From the NCBI GenBank assembly GCA_017303755.1, contig JAFLBS010000004.1:124001-188000 (forward strand): 64,000 nucleotides of DNA. Direction: 5' to 3'. Below, one piece after another: positions 1 through 8,360 of this stretch. Both the position numbers and the translations under genes were made by a program. This DNA is from Flavobacteriales bacterium. GTDB lineage: Bacteria; Bacteroidota; Bacteroidia; Flavobacteriales; Flavobacteriaceae. The notes beneath the pieces were generated by a model. The model had not been told where the DNA came from, ran no database searches, and saw nothing but the letters and a program-made list of their open reading frames with translations. The first letter of the stretch is position 1. Every line of letters starts with the position of its first letter.

Positions 1-1
1 G

Positions 2-640
2 CATTCGGGTTCACCAATGGGAATGATTATTAATGCAGTACGTGGAATTCACGTTTTGGTTCCGAGAAACATGACCAAAGCAGCAGGTTTTTACAATACA
101 TTAATGGAAGCCGATGAACCAGCCTTAATTGTTGAATGTTTGAACGGTTATCGTTTAAAAGAAAAAATGCCAAGCAATTTGGGCGAGTTCAAAACCCCGA
201 TTGGTGTGGTTGAGACAATAAAAGAAGGAAAAGACATTACTTTAGTTTCGTATGGTTCGACTTTGCGTTTGGTAGAACAAGCGGCAAAAGAATTATTGGA
301 AGTGGGAATTGATTGTGAAATTATTGATGTTCAGTCACTTTTACCATTTGACATTCATCATGATATTGCCAAAAGTATTGCTAAAACTAATCGTTTGTTA
401 GTGATTGATGAAGACGTTTCAGGTGGAGCGAGTGCGTTTATCTTACAGCAAATCATCGACGAACAAAGTGGTTATCAATTCTTAGACAGCAAGCCTGAAA
501 CTTTAGCATCACAACCGCACCGACCAGCGTATGGAACCGATGGTGATTATTTTTCAAAACCATCTGTAGAAGATATTTATGAAAAAGTATATGGAATTAT
601 GAATGAAGTAAATCCATCACAATACCCAAGTTTATTCTAA
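2..640 (+). CDS. alpha-ketoacid dehydrogenase E1, C-terminal part (partial at left edge)
   Basis: The reading frame is open through the left edge (HSGSPMG is in frame from base 2), so only the last ~212 residues are present. The end of the pyrimidine-binding domain (VPRNMTKAAGF, ALIVECLNGYR) is followed by the transketolase C-terminal domain (ITLVSYGSTLRLVEQAA, DVQSLLPFD, VIDEDVSGGA). In flavobacteria this is normally the beta half of a fused alpha/beta E1 of about 660-680 residues. It does thiamine-diphosphate-dependent decarboxylation of branched-chain or other 2-oxoacids in the cytoplasmic dehydrogenase complex. The fusion itself cannot be seen here. A matching E3 (lpdA) lies at 50083, but that E3 could serve several complexes. 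The exact substrate is not determined. Confidence 0.88.
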   Translation, partial: HSGSPMGMIINAVRGIHVLVPRNMTKAAGFYNTLMEADEPALIVECLNGYRLKEKMPSNLGEFKTPIGVVETIKEGKDITLVSYGSTLRLVEQAAKELLEVGIDCEIIDVQSLLPFDIHHDIAKSIAKTNRLLVIDEDVSGGASAFILQQIIDEQSGYQFLDSKPETLASQPHRPAYGTDGDYFSKPSVEDIYEKVYGIMNEVNPSQYPSLF

Positions 641-653
641 TTCCATTCGATAT

Positions 654-1229
654 ATGAAAAATTTAATTTTCGGTTTAGCGCTGCTGTTTCATTTCACAAG
701 TTTTTCTCAAAACGCAGAAATATTAAAAAGTGACGTCAAAAAAATGTATGATGCGTCGTACAATTTAGCTTTTGAAGAAGTGATGAATTATACTCATCCC
801 AAAGTATTTGAAATGGCCAACAAAGAAGATGTTTTGGCAGCAATGGAATATGCTTTTGACAATGAAACCATGCGCATTCGTTTGGTACATGTAAACCCAA
901 CATTCACCTATTCTGAAATTAAAATAATTGAAGGAAAATCGTTTTGCTTAATCAATTATACCAATGCCATGCGAATGACTTTTGAAAATAAATTAAGTGG
1001 AGATGAAATTGAAACAATGAAAAAATCATTTTTGGACAGTGGCGAATATAAAACGGTTCAATATGAAAAAGACCGAAACAGTTTCTTTTTAGAAGGCAAT
1101 GCGTTTATGATTGCCGTTGCTGATGAAACTACACAAGGTAAATGGAAGTTTGTAAACTATTCAAAAACTCAAGCCCAGTTGGCAGAAATGCTTTTAGGAG
1201 CAAAAGTTATAAAGGAATTAGGATTGTAG
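654..1229 (+). CDS. putative secreted protein, unknown function
   Basis: 191 residues. Residues 1-19 (MKNLIFGLALLFHFTSFSQ) look like a Sec signal peptide ending in the SFSQ cleavage pattern common in flavobacteria. The mature part is mixed alpha/beta with no transmembrane segment, lipobox or catalytic motif that I recognise. Its size and layout (short helix, then strands with aromatic residues) would fit an NTF2-like fold, but that is a guess. It starts 13 bp after the E1 gene, so it is probably co-transcribed. It ends 2 bp before the convergent GlcD gene, with no terminator between them. Confidence 0.7.
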   Translation: MKNLIFGLALLFHFTSFSQNAEILKSDVKKMYDASYNLAFEEVMNYTHPKVFEMANKEDVLAAMEYAFDNETMRIRLVHVNPTFTYSEIKIIEGKSFCLINYTNAMRMTFENKLSGDEIETMKKSFLDSGEYKTVQYEKDRNSFFLEGNAFMIAVADETTQGKWKFVNYSKTQAQLAEMLLGAKVIKELGL

Positions 1230-1231
1230 TT

Positions 1232-2635
1232 TTAAACCTCATCTGGAAAAATTTTCCCTGGATTTAGAATATTATTAGGATCAAAAACATATTTGATTCG
1301 TTCCATCAGTTCGATGTGGGTTTTGGTGAACGCAATGTCCATAAAATTCTTTTGCACATAGCCAATTCCGTGTTCGCCTGATAATGTTCCTTTTAAAGCA
1401 ACAGTTAATTCGAAGATTTCTCGAATTCCTTTGGGAACTTCCGTCTTCCAATTGGCATCTGACATATCACCTTTAATGATGTTTACGTGCAGATTTCCAT
1501 CGCCTGCGTGCCCATAACACACCGATTTGAATCCGTACTTCGCTCCTATTTTCTTAATTCCGTTTAACAATTCAGGTAAAACATAGCGCGGTACAACCGT
1601 ATCTTCTTCTTTGTAAATCGAATTCGATTTTACGGCTTCTGCCACCGAGCGACGCATTTTCCACAATGCATTTTTCTGATCTTCTGTATCAGCAAAGAGG
1701 ATTTCATCAATTTCGAATTGTTCTAAAACTGTTGTAATTTTTTCCGCTTCAGAGAATAGAATTTCAGGGTAATTCCCATCTACTTCAATCAACAGATGAG
1801 CTTGGTGATTGGGTTGAATCGTAACACTAATTCCGTCAACGTGTTTTAGTGTCCAATCAATCGCATCGCGTTCCATAAATTCTAACGCACTTGGTACAAT
1901 TCCGGCTCTGAAAATAGCTGAAACTGCCTCACAAGCCTGACTTGCATTAAAAAAAGGCACTAACATCAATACATTATGACTGTTTTTAGGCAATAATTTC
2001 AAGACAATTTTAGTGATGACTCCAAGTGTTCCTTCACTTCCCACCATCAATTGAGTGAGATTGTAACCTGTTGAATTTTTTAACGTATTCGCGCCAGTCC
2101 AAATAATTTCACCATTCGGAAGAACTACTTCCAAATTCAATACATAATCTTTAGTAACTCCGTATTTCACAGCTCGAGCTCCACCCGAGTTTTCGGCTAC
2201 ATTTCCACCAATCCAACAACTTCCTTGACTGCTTGGATCAACTGGGTAGAACAATCCTTTTTCGGCAACTGCTTCACGCAAAACCTGAGTAATAACGGCT
2301 GGTTCTGTAATTACTTGAAGATTACGTTCGTCAATTTCAATAATTTTATTCAGACGTTCCATAGACAGACCAATTCCTTCATAAATGCACAATGCTCCGC
2401 CACTCAAACCCGTTCTAGCTCCGATGGGTGTAACCGGAATTTTAAATTCATTGGCCAATTGCAAAATTTGGGATATTTCTAGTGCATTGGCTGGCTTTAG
2501 GACAACATTAGGTGGAAAAACATAGTCTTCAGTTTCATCATGACCATAATGATTACGTGTTTCTAAATCAGTAAAAACATAGGATTCACCTAATATTGCA
2601 GTAAATTTATTGATGAGTTCAGTTGGAATTGACAT
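1232..2635 (-). CDS. FAD-binding oxidase, GlcD/D-lactate dehydrogenase type
   Basis: 467 residues, the normal length for GlcD-type flavoproteins. An N-terminal PCMH-type FAD-binding domain covers about residues 35-215 (VTPIGARTGLSGGAL, DPSSQGSCWIGGNVAENSGG, VGSEGTLGVIT). The C-terminal FAD-oxidase domain contains CYGHAGDGNLHVNI and the family signature GTLSGEHGIGY. These proteins oxidise 2-hydroxyacids such as glycolate or D-lactate. The substrate cannot be told from sequence, and no GlcE/GlcF partner is adjacent. It is transcribed alone on the minus strand, convergent with the secreted-protein gene before it. I see no clear TAnnTTTG promoter upstream. Confidence 0.9.
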   Translation of the reverse strand: MSIPTELINKFTAILGESYVFTDLETRNHYGHDETEDYVFPPNVVLKPANALEISQILQLANEFKIPVTPIGARTGLSGGALCIYEGIGLSMERLNKIIEIDERNLQVITEPAVITQVLREAVAEKGLFYPVDPSSQGSCWIGGNVAENSGGARAVKYGVTKDYVLNLEVVLPNGEIIWTGANTLKNSTGYNLTQLMVGSEGTLGVITKIVLKLLPKNSHNVLMLVPFFNASQACEAVSAIFRAGIVPSALEFMERDAIDWTLKHVDGISVTIQPNHQAHLLIEVDGNYPEILFSEAEKITTVLEQFEIDEILFADTEDQKNALWKMRRSVAEAVKSNSIYKEEDTVVPRYVLPELLNGIKKIGAKYGFKSVCYGHAGDGNLHVNIIKGDMSDANWKTEVPKGIREIFELTVALKGTLSGEHGIGYVQKNFMDIAFTKTHIELMERIKYVFDPNNILNPGKIFPDEV

Positions 2636-2730
2636 AGTTACTAAATTGAAAAGTAAAGGTAAAAATTAAACACAAAATTATAAGCAAAAAACAACACGAA
2701 TTTGCACAAATTGAGTTAATAAGAAATAGC

Positions 2731-3942
2731 TTAAACCTTTTGCTCTTTCTTCAAATTAGGTAAAAAATAACAAATGATTCCAATAATTGGCAAGTACGAA
2801 CACACGTGATATACGTATTGAATAGACTCTAAATCGGCTAATCGACCGAGTAAAGCCGAACCCAAAGCGCCCATTCCAAAAGCAAAACCGTAGAAAAGTC
2901 CAGATACCATTCCGAGTTTTTTAGGCACTAATTCTTGTGCATATACCAATATTGCTGGAAAAGCAGATGAGATAATAATTCCGATAACGACCATCAATAC
3001 GTCGGTCCAAAACAAGTTTACATAAGGCAACAATAAAGCAAAAGGAGTTGCGCCAAAAACCGATAGCCAAATCACGTATTTTCGCCCGATTTTATCGCCT
3101 AAAGGTCCACCAAGAATTGTCCCAATCGCATACGCAATCAAGTAAATAAACATGTGGTATTGCGCTTGTTGAATGGTTAAATTGAATTTATCGATGATGT
3201 AAAATTGATAGTAACTTGACAAACTTGCCGAATAAAAGAATTTTGAGAAAATAACAATCAGTAAAATTGCAATTGAAATTTGTACTTTTTTCTTAGGCAA
3301 ATTATGCAGATTGATAAAAGGTTGTGCTTTATGGTTTCGTAGAATCAAGTGATCACGGTACCAAAAGGCAATTTTACTCAAAATTCCGAGTCCGATTACC
3401 GCAACAATCACAAACCATAAAATGTATTTCTGTGAATTCGGAACCACAATTAAAGCTACTAATAAAGGTCCGAGTGCTGTTCCGAAATTACCTCCAACCT
3501 GAAAAATAGATTGAGCCAAGCCGCGTTTTCCACCTGATGCAAGATTGGAAATACGAGCTGATTCAGGGTGAAAAATAGAAGAACCTGTTCCGATAAGCAT
3601 TACTGAAATGAGTATCCAATAAAAATTATCGGCAAACGAAATGGAAACGATTCCGGCCATAGAAAAAAACATTCCGTATATCTGAGAAAAAGGTTTTGGG
3701 TATTTATCAGTGTAATATCCAACGAAAGGTTGAAAAATAGATGCAGTGAGTTGAAATGCAAAAGTGATTAATCCGATTTGAGTGAACGATAAATTATAAC
3801 TATCTTTTAAAATGGGATAAATGGACGGAATAATGGCTTGGATTAAATCGTTGAGAAGATGAGCAAAACTAATGGAAAACAGTATGGAATAAACGGTTTT
3901 TTGTATGACTTGTTTTGAAGAATCCAATGTTGCAGTTTCCAT
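2731..3942 (-). CDS. MFS transporter, fosmidomycin-resistance (Fsr) type
   Basis: 403 residues with about 12 hydrophobic segments, the normal MFS length. The N-terminal half has SFAHLLNDLIQAIIPSIYPIL, a pattern typical of the Fsr branch, and the central loop has the MFS motif GPLGDKIGRKYV. Family members export small drugs; the natural substrate is unknown. A CAAAATTA sequence at 3968-3975 (TAATTTTG on the minus strand) fits a -7 promoter box and leaves a leader of about 19 nt. It is a single-gene unit, divergent from meaB. Confidence 0.85.
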   Translation of the reverse strand: METATLDSSKQVIQKTVYSILFSISFAHLLNDLIQAIIPSIYPILKDSYNLSFTQIGLITFAFQLTASIFQPFVGYYTDKYPKPFSQIYGMFFSMAGIVSISFADNFYWILISVMLIGTGSSIFHPESARISNLASGGKRGLAQSIFQVGGNFGTALGPLLVALIVVPNSQKYILWFVIVAVIGLGILSKIAFWYRDHLILRNHKAQPFINLHNLPKKKVQISIAILLIVIFSKFFYSASLSSYYQFYIIDKFNLTIQQAQYHMFIYLIAYAIGTILGGPLGDKIGRKYVIWLSVFGATPFALLLPYVNLFWTDVLMVVIGIIISSAFPAILVYAQELVPKKLGMVSGLFYGFAFGMGALGSALLGRLADLESIQYVYHVCSYLPIIGIICYFLPNLKKEQKV

Positions 3943-3967
3943 TTATAAATAATAGAATTTAATAGCG

Positions 3968-3975
3968 CAAAATTA
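3968..3975 (-). promoter_or_regulatory. TAnnTTTG-type -7 box of the Fsr-like MFS gene
   Basis: Read on the minus strand this is TAATTTTG, matching the Bacteroidota sigma-A -7 consensus TAnnTTTG. It lies 26 bp upstream of the ATG at 3942. No clear -33 TTG box was identified. Confidence 0.45.
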
Positions 3976-4133
3976 GTTTTTTTGAAAGACGTAAGCATCA
4001 AAAAGCATCTATTTTCTCATTATTGAAATAGTTAAAATTGATGTGGCTCTATTTTCAGTCAAAAAACAATGGCTGAAATGGTGCATTCATGGTTTAAATC
4101 TTTTAAATTTGTGAATGTAAACATTGTTTCACA

Positions 4134-5222
4134 TTGAAAGAATCATCTAAAAAATCGGCTTTAACTGAAAAAGAAGGAATTGCTCAACCTGAGTTTTTAA
4201 ATAAAACATTGGTCGAGAAAGTCATTCGTAGCAGAAAAAAGCAACCTACAACAGATGAATTAATATCAAGAATACTTCAGCATGATAAAGTAGCTTTGAG
4301 TAGAGCAATCACACTAATAGAAAGCACCAATATCGACCATCAATCAAGAGCTAATGAAGTGATTAATGGTTGTTTACCTCATGCCAATAAGTCGGTACGA
4401 ATTGGAATTACTGGCGTTCCTGGAGTCGGAAAAAGTACGTTTATTGAAGCTTTTGGCAAGCATTTAACTTCATTAGGGAAAAAAGTAGCGGTTTTGGCGG
4501 TCGACCCGAGTAGTACCATTTCGCACGGAAGTATTTTGGGAGATAAAACCCGAATGGAAGAATTGGTGAAAGATGAAAATGCCTTCATCCGACCCAGTGC
4601 TTCTGGTGAAAGTTTGGGTGGTGTAGCCCGAAAAACTCGAGAAGCCATTATTTTATGTGAAGCTTGTGGATTTGATACTATCATCATTGAAACGGTGGGT
4701 GTGGGTCAGAGTGAAACTGCGGTTCACAGTATGGTTGATTTTTTTCTACTTTTAAAAATATCGGGTGCTGGCGATGAGTTGCAAGGCATTAAAAGAGGTA
4801 TTATGGAAATGGCCGATGCCATAGTAATTAACAAAGCGGATGGAGATAATGTAGCCAAAGCAAAATTGGCAAAAACCGAGTTCAATAGAGCATTGCATTT
4901 GTTTCCAGCTAAAAATTCGGGTTGGATTCCAACAGTTACAACCTGTAGTTCGTATACAAAAGAAGGAATACCTGAAGTTTGGGATACTATTTCGAGTTAT
5001 TTCGACTTGACTAAAACCAATCATTATTTTGAGGCAAAGCGTCAAGAACAAAATCAGTATTGGATGTTGGAAACAATTAATGAACAATTGAAATCTAATT
5101 TTTATAATCATCCCGAAATCATTCCTTTTTTAGAGAAAAATTTAGACGATGTTCAAAGCAATGCTGTTTCCCCTTTTGCAGCTGCAATGGAGTTACTTAC
5201 GGTTTACTTTTCAAAGAAATAG
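4134..5222 (+). CDS. meaB: methylmalonyl-CoA mutase-associated GTPase MeaB
   Basis: 362 residues. A G3E P-loop GTPase chaperone that loads and protects adenosylcobalamin-dependent methylmalonyl-CoA mutase. Visible motifs are Walker A GVPGVGKST (residues 94-102), DPSSTISHGSILGDKTRM, the switch region ETVGVGQSE and the base-recognition motif NKAD. The C-terminal tail (SPFAAAMELL) supports dimerisation in the family. The start is TTG at 4134: the frame is closed by TAA at 4104, no ATG or GTG lies between, and SALTEKEG-type N-termini are usual in flavobacterial MeaB. The mutase genes are not in this window. Confidence 0.93.
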   Translation: MKESSKKSALTEKEGIAQPEFLNKTLVEKVIRSRKKQPTTDELISRILQHDKVALSRAITLIESTNIDHQSRANEVINGCLPHANKSVRIGITGVPGVGKSTFIEAFGKHLTSLGKKVAVLAVDPSSTISHGSILGDKTRMEELVKDENAFIRPSASGESLGGVARKTREAIILCEACGFDTIIIETVGVGQSETAVHSMVDFFLLLKISGAGDELQGIKRGIMEMADAIVINKADGDNVAKAKLAKTEFNRALHLFPAKNSGWIPTVTTCSSYTKEGIPEVWDTISSYFDLTKTNHYFEAKRQEQNQYWMLETINEQLKSNFYNHPEIIPFLEKNLDDVQSNAVSPFAAAMELLTVYFSKK

Positions 5223-5375
5223 CTTCCAAACTTGGAGTTGTTTTATTTTCTTACAATAAAAATTTATTTTCTGCAAATACTTCATAAAATAAAAATTTAA
5301 AACCTTAATAACAAGGTACTTAAATTTTATTAAGAGCAAAAATATACTTCAATCAAAAAAGGGTGTTTTTCCTAT

Positions 5376-5383
5376 TAAATTTG
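5376..5383 (+). promoter_or_regulatory. TAnnTTTG -7 box of the 5446-8034 signalling operon
   Basis: TAAATTTG matches the Bacteroidota -7 consensus 63 bp upstream of the ATG at 5446. A -33 TTG is not evident. The rest of the ~220-bp gap after meaB is AT-rich and holds nothing else recognisable. Confidence 0.5.
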
Positions 5384-5445
5384 TAAGTTTATTGGAATAT
5401 TTTTGTTAGACCAATACATAACAAAAAACTAAAAAACCTAAAATT

Positions 5446-5982
5446 ATGAACACAAAACTTATCCCGATTGAACAAGCGATTGAAATGAGAAATGAGTACC
5501 TCACTCACGTTAAAACTTCCATTGAAAGTGCCAGAGGAAATGGTTATCAAGCAACCGAATTTGCATGGATTGATCTTGCTACATTAAAAGAATATGTTGA
5601 AAAGTTAGAAAATATTCAAAAAAACAATGATGAAAAAGTTTCTGGAGTTCGCATTTATTTTTCAGCTTATCCTGATGCTGCAACTTTTGCAAGCAACCGT
5701 AGTGTAAGCGTAGCATTACCCGCTAGAGAAACTATTTTTATGGTACCAACTGTTCAAGTTGCCTCTACACCATTATCACAACAATATGAAAATTTGGAGC
5801 ATTTGCCTTTTTGTATCAACCCAACTGATTCAAGAGATGCATACAAAGGCGATTTTGTTGTAATAAATGATTTGTTATGTTCTAGTGATAATAATTCTGG
5901 TTCCGCCGCCAGAGGTTCTGATTATGAGAATATGACTAGCCTTGTATTAAATAGAATGGGCATAACGCCACCACCAGAATAG
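5446..5982 (+). CDS. hypothetical soluble protein, first gene of a signalling operon
   Basis: 178 residues with no signal peptide or transmembrane segment, so probably cytoplasmic. A helical N-terminal ~60 residues (IEQAIEMRNEYLTHVKTSIE ... LKEYVEKLENIQ) precede a strand-rich part (GVRIYFSAYP, ETIFMVPTVQV). It ends in a flexible Ser/Gly-rich tail with MGITPPPE. I recall the GVRIYF...VPT pattern from uncharacterised Bacteroidota proteins but know of no assigned function. It lies 14 bp upstream of the membrane protein at 5997 and is likely co-transcribed with it and with the kinase/regulator pair. It could be the output or a signal-binding partner of that system. Confidence 0.7.
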   Translation: MNTKLIPIEQAIEMRNEYLTHVKTSIESARGNGYQATEFAWIDLATLKEYVEKLENIQKNNDEKVSGVRIYFSAYPDAATFASNRSVSVALPARETIFMVPTVQVASTPLSQQYENLEHLPFCINPTDSRDAYKGDFVVINDLLCSSDNNSGSAARGSDYENMTSLVLNRMGITPPPE

Positions 5983-5996
5983 AAGATTATATTTTT

Positions 5997-6665
5997 ATGA
6001 GCTTAAATAACTTACCCTTATTAGAAATTAGAAATGCAATTCTTATATTGCAAGTTATAACTGCAATTGTTGGTAGTTTTTATTACTATAAATATAAATT
6101 TTCGTTTCTGAAGTATTTTTTGTATTTATTATGGTATATAGTGATTAATGATTTTATTGCTTTGTATTACAGTAAAAATGTATCTATATACAATGCTTCC
6201 TTTTATAATATTTTCCAGATAGTTTCTTTTACTTATTACTTAATGTTATACAAACATATCATCCAAAGTTTAAAGTTTAAAAAAGCAATGTCTTATCTAA
6301 TTTTACTATATTTGATATCATTTATCATAAGTTTTTTTTTGGATGATTTCTTTAAAAATCATTTTTCAATTTCTTATATAACTGGTTCATTATTTGTTAT
6401 AACGGGTATTATTATTTTTTTCTCAGAGATATTGAATTCAGACAAAATTATCAACATGAATAAAATGTTGATATTTTGGATAAGTATAGGTTTATTTGTT
6501 AGTATACTTCCCGATATACCTTTTGACTTGATGAGAAAATATTATTCAAAATCTCCTACAATACCTTATATATTCATTTCAAGTTACCTACTTGTCTTTA
6601 CAAATAATGTAATATTAATATCAGGCTTCATATGGTGCAACAAGGAACAGAAGGATTATTTGTAG
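5997..6665 (+). CDS. multi-pass membrane protein, possible sensor partner of the histidine kinase
   Basis: 222 residues, almost wholly hydrophobic, with about 7 predicted transmembrane helices and short polar loops. It is rich in Phe, Tyr, Ile and Ser and has no catalytic motif. Its 3' end overlaps the histidine kinase start by 34 bp in another frame, which suggests coupled translation. The layout resembles the integral-membrane sensor domains often fused to kinases (MASE or 7TMR type), but here on a separate polypeptide. That role is inferred from context only. Base composition is even more AT-rich than its neighbours. Confidence 0.7.
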   Translation: MSLNNLPLLEIRNAILILQVITAIVGSFYYYKYKFSFLKYFLYLLWYIVINDFIALYYSKNVSIYNASFYNIFQIVSFTYYLMLYKHIIQSLKFKKAMSYLILLYLISFIISFFLDDFFKNHFSISYITGSLFVITGIIIFFSEILNSDKIINMNKMLIFWISIGLFVSILPDIPFDLMRKYYSKSPTIPYIFISSYLLVFTNNVILISGFIWCNKEQKDYL

Positions 6666-7396
6666 CTATCATAGTACTATTTAGTCTATGCATAACTCTA
6701 ATTTTATTTTTTACTATTTTCCAAAAGAAAAAAAACGTTCTTCTATTAAAACAAGCTGAAGATAAAAAACAATTTGAAAAAGAAATCAACGAATCGCAGG
6801 TAGAGATTAGAGAGCAGATTTTACGAAATATCAGTTGGGAATTGCATGATAACATTGGTCAGCTGCTCACATTAGCCAAAATTCAGTTACAAGGTGTTGC
6901 TGAAAATCCAGAGAATATAAAAGAAGTTAATGATAATTTGACCAATATTTTAAGTGAAGTACGCTCTTTATCAAAAGTGATTAATCCTGATTTTATTACC
7001 AATATCAACCTTGGCGATGCAATTCAATTAGAAATTGACCGATTTAATCGTCTCAATTACATCAAGTCTACTCTCGATATTGAAGGAGAACATTTTGATA
7101 TTGACCCAAAATCAGAAATTGTAATTTTCAGAATTCTACAAGAGTTTTTTTCCAATACAGTCAAACATTCGAGAGCTACTGAGTTAAACGTTCACTTAAA
7201 CTATGCTGATAATACGATTTCAATACTTGCTGAGGATAATGGAAAAGGATTTGATATGACAAAAATTCATCAAAACGGAATTGGATTAAATAATATGCGG
7301 AAAAGAGGTGTTTTGATCAACGCTGATATTTCAATAGAATCAAAAGTTAACGAAGGTACTAAACTAAAAATCATTTATAATCAAGTTCAATCATGA
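6632..7396 (+). CDS. sensor histidine kinase, HisKA_3/NarX type, without periplasmic sensor
   Basis: 254 residues. One transmembrane helix (about residues 8-30) is followed by a short coiled coil. The dimerisation/phosphoacceptor region has H-box WELHDNIGQL (His72). The HATPase_c domain has N-box EFFSNTVKHS, G1 DNGKGFD and GIGLNNMRKRG. This is the HPK7 family that pairs with LuxR-type regulators. No input domain (PAS, TPR or extracellular) is present, which is unusual, and the overlapping 7-TM gene upstream may supply sensing. The start overlaps that gene by 34 bp. A later start would remove the membrane anchor. The stop overlaps the response regulator start (ATGA). Confidence 0.88.
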   Translation: MVQQGTEGLFVAIIVLFSLCITLILFFTIFQKKKNVLLLKQAEDKKQFEKEINESQVEIREQILRNISWELHDNIGQLLTLAKIQLQGVAENPENIKEVNDNLTNILSEVRSLSKVINPDFITNINLGDAIQLEIDRFNRLNYIKSTLDIEGEHFDIDPKSEIVIFRILQEFFSNTVKHSRATELNVHLNYADNTISILAEDNGKGFDMTKIHQNGIGLNNMRKRGVLINADISIESKVNEGTKLKIIYNQVQS

Positions 7397-8034
7397 AAAA
7401 GCATACTGTTGTTATAGTAGAAGACCATACTTTGCTTTCGCAAGCTATTGCTGGCGTTGTAGAAGGTTTTGAACATTTTGAAGTGTTGTACTTATGTAAA
7501 AATGGAGCTGAATTAGTCTATAATTTAACTAATGACAAACCCATTCCTGAAATTGTTTTAATGGACGTAAATATGCCCATTATGAATGGTATTGAAACTA
7601 CAAAATGGCTTACAGATAACTACCCAAGTGTCAATGTACTAGCACTAACAGTAGAAGAAGATGAAAATACCATTTTAAAAATGATTCGCTCAGGCGCAAA
7701 AGGATATTTACTCAAAGATGTTGACAAAAGAACTCTGGAAAAAGCGTTGCATAAAATAATAGAAACGGGGTTTTATCATTCGCATAATGTAACTGATGTG
7801 TTGATGAATTCTATAACTGGGAAAAGTTCACTACAAAACAATCTAAAAGAACAAGAAATTGAATTCCTGAAATTGCTTTGTACTGAATCAACGTATAGAG
7901 AAATTGCCCAATACATGAAACTGAGCCCAAAAACTATTGATGGTTATCGGGATTCATTATTCATCAAACTCGATGTAAAAAACAGGATTGGTTTGGTGCT
8001 TTATGCGGTAAAACACAAGATTTTCATTCCGTAA
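7393..8034 (+). CDS. LuxR/NarL-family response regulator
   Basis: 213 residues. The receiver domain (about 1-125) has acidic E10/D11, phosphoacceptor D58 (VLMDVNMP), the conserved Thr in LALTVEED and Lys in YLLKDVDK. The C-terminal LuxR-type HTH (about 150-213) shows EQEIEFLKLLCTESTYREIA and LSPKTIDGYRDSLF. It starts inside the last codons of the kinase gene (4-bp overlap), so the two are translationally coupled and almost certainly a cognate pair. Targets are unknown. It is convergent with the 75-residue gene that follows immediately. Confidence 0.92.
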   Translation: MKKHTVVIVEDHTLLSQAIAGVVEGFEHFEVLYLCKNGAELVYNLTNDKPIPEIVLMDVNMPIMNGIETTKWLTDNYPSVNVLALTVEEDENTILKMIRSGAKGYLLKDVDKRTLEKALHKIIETGFYHSHNVTDVLMNSITGKSSLQNNLKEQEIEFLKLLCTESTYREIAQYMKLSPKTIDGYRDSLFIKLDVKNRIGLVLYAVKHKIFIP

Positions 8035-8262
8035 TTATTCTTCGTAACGCTCCATTTCACGATCGTAGAATTCGCCAGCAAGCGTAATTAAATGCTCCAT
8101 TTCCGATTCTAATTCGGTTTCATCTTCTTCTTCTAAATCTTCAAGAAACTCAACTGAATCGTCTTTTAAATTGATTAAAAATCGAGGATATTCAAGGTGA
8201 ATGATAAAAATATCATCTGGGAAGTCAGAGTTATCAGCTAAAACGAATTTTGGTAATTCCAT
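8035..8262 (-). CDS. small acidic conserved protein
   Basis: 75 residues, strongly acidic (FLEDLEEEDETELESEMEHL), with no signal peptide or membrane helix. An N-terminal strand-rich part (IFIIHLEYPRFLINL) is followed by an acidic helix. I remember similar small proteins in Flavobacterium genomes, all uncharacterised. Its stop abuts the response regulator stop. A CAAAAGTA (8301-8308) fits a minus-strand -7 box, which puts an imperfect hairpin (8285-8355 region) around the promoter and leader. Confidence 0.7.
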   Translation of the reverse strand: MELPKFVLADNSDFPDDIFIIHLEYPRFLINLKDDSVEFLEDLEEEDETELESEMEHLITLAGEFYDREMERYEE

Positions 8263-8280
8263 AGTTTTTAGATATTAGAA

Positions 8281-8352
8281 AATAGAGAATAGATAAAAGA
8301 CAAAAGTAGATAACTTATTTAAAATGTCTATCATCTATTTTCTATTCTCTTT
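8281..8352. repeat. imperfect inverted repeat in a divergent-looking intergenic gap
   Basis: AGAGAATAGAT near 8284 is mirrored by TCTATTTTCTATTCTCT near 8335-8351, giving a long AT-rich stem around the CAAAAGTA promoter box at 8301. It lies between the 75-residue gene and the stop of the SPFH gene. It may be a terminator for the SPFH side or a dispersed palindrome. Confidence 0.5.
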
Positions 8353-8360
8353 GTTCTTTT

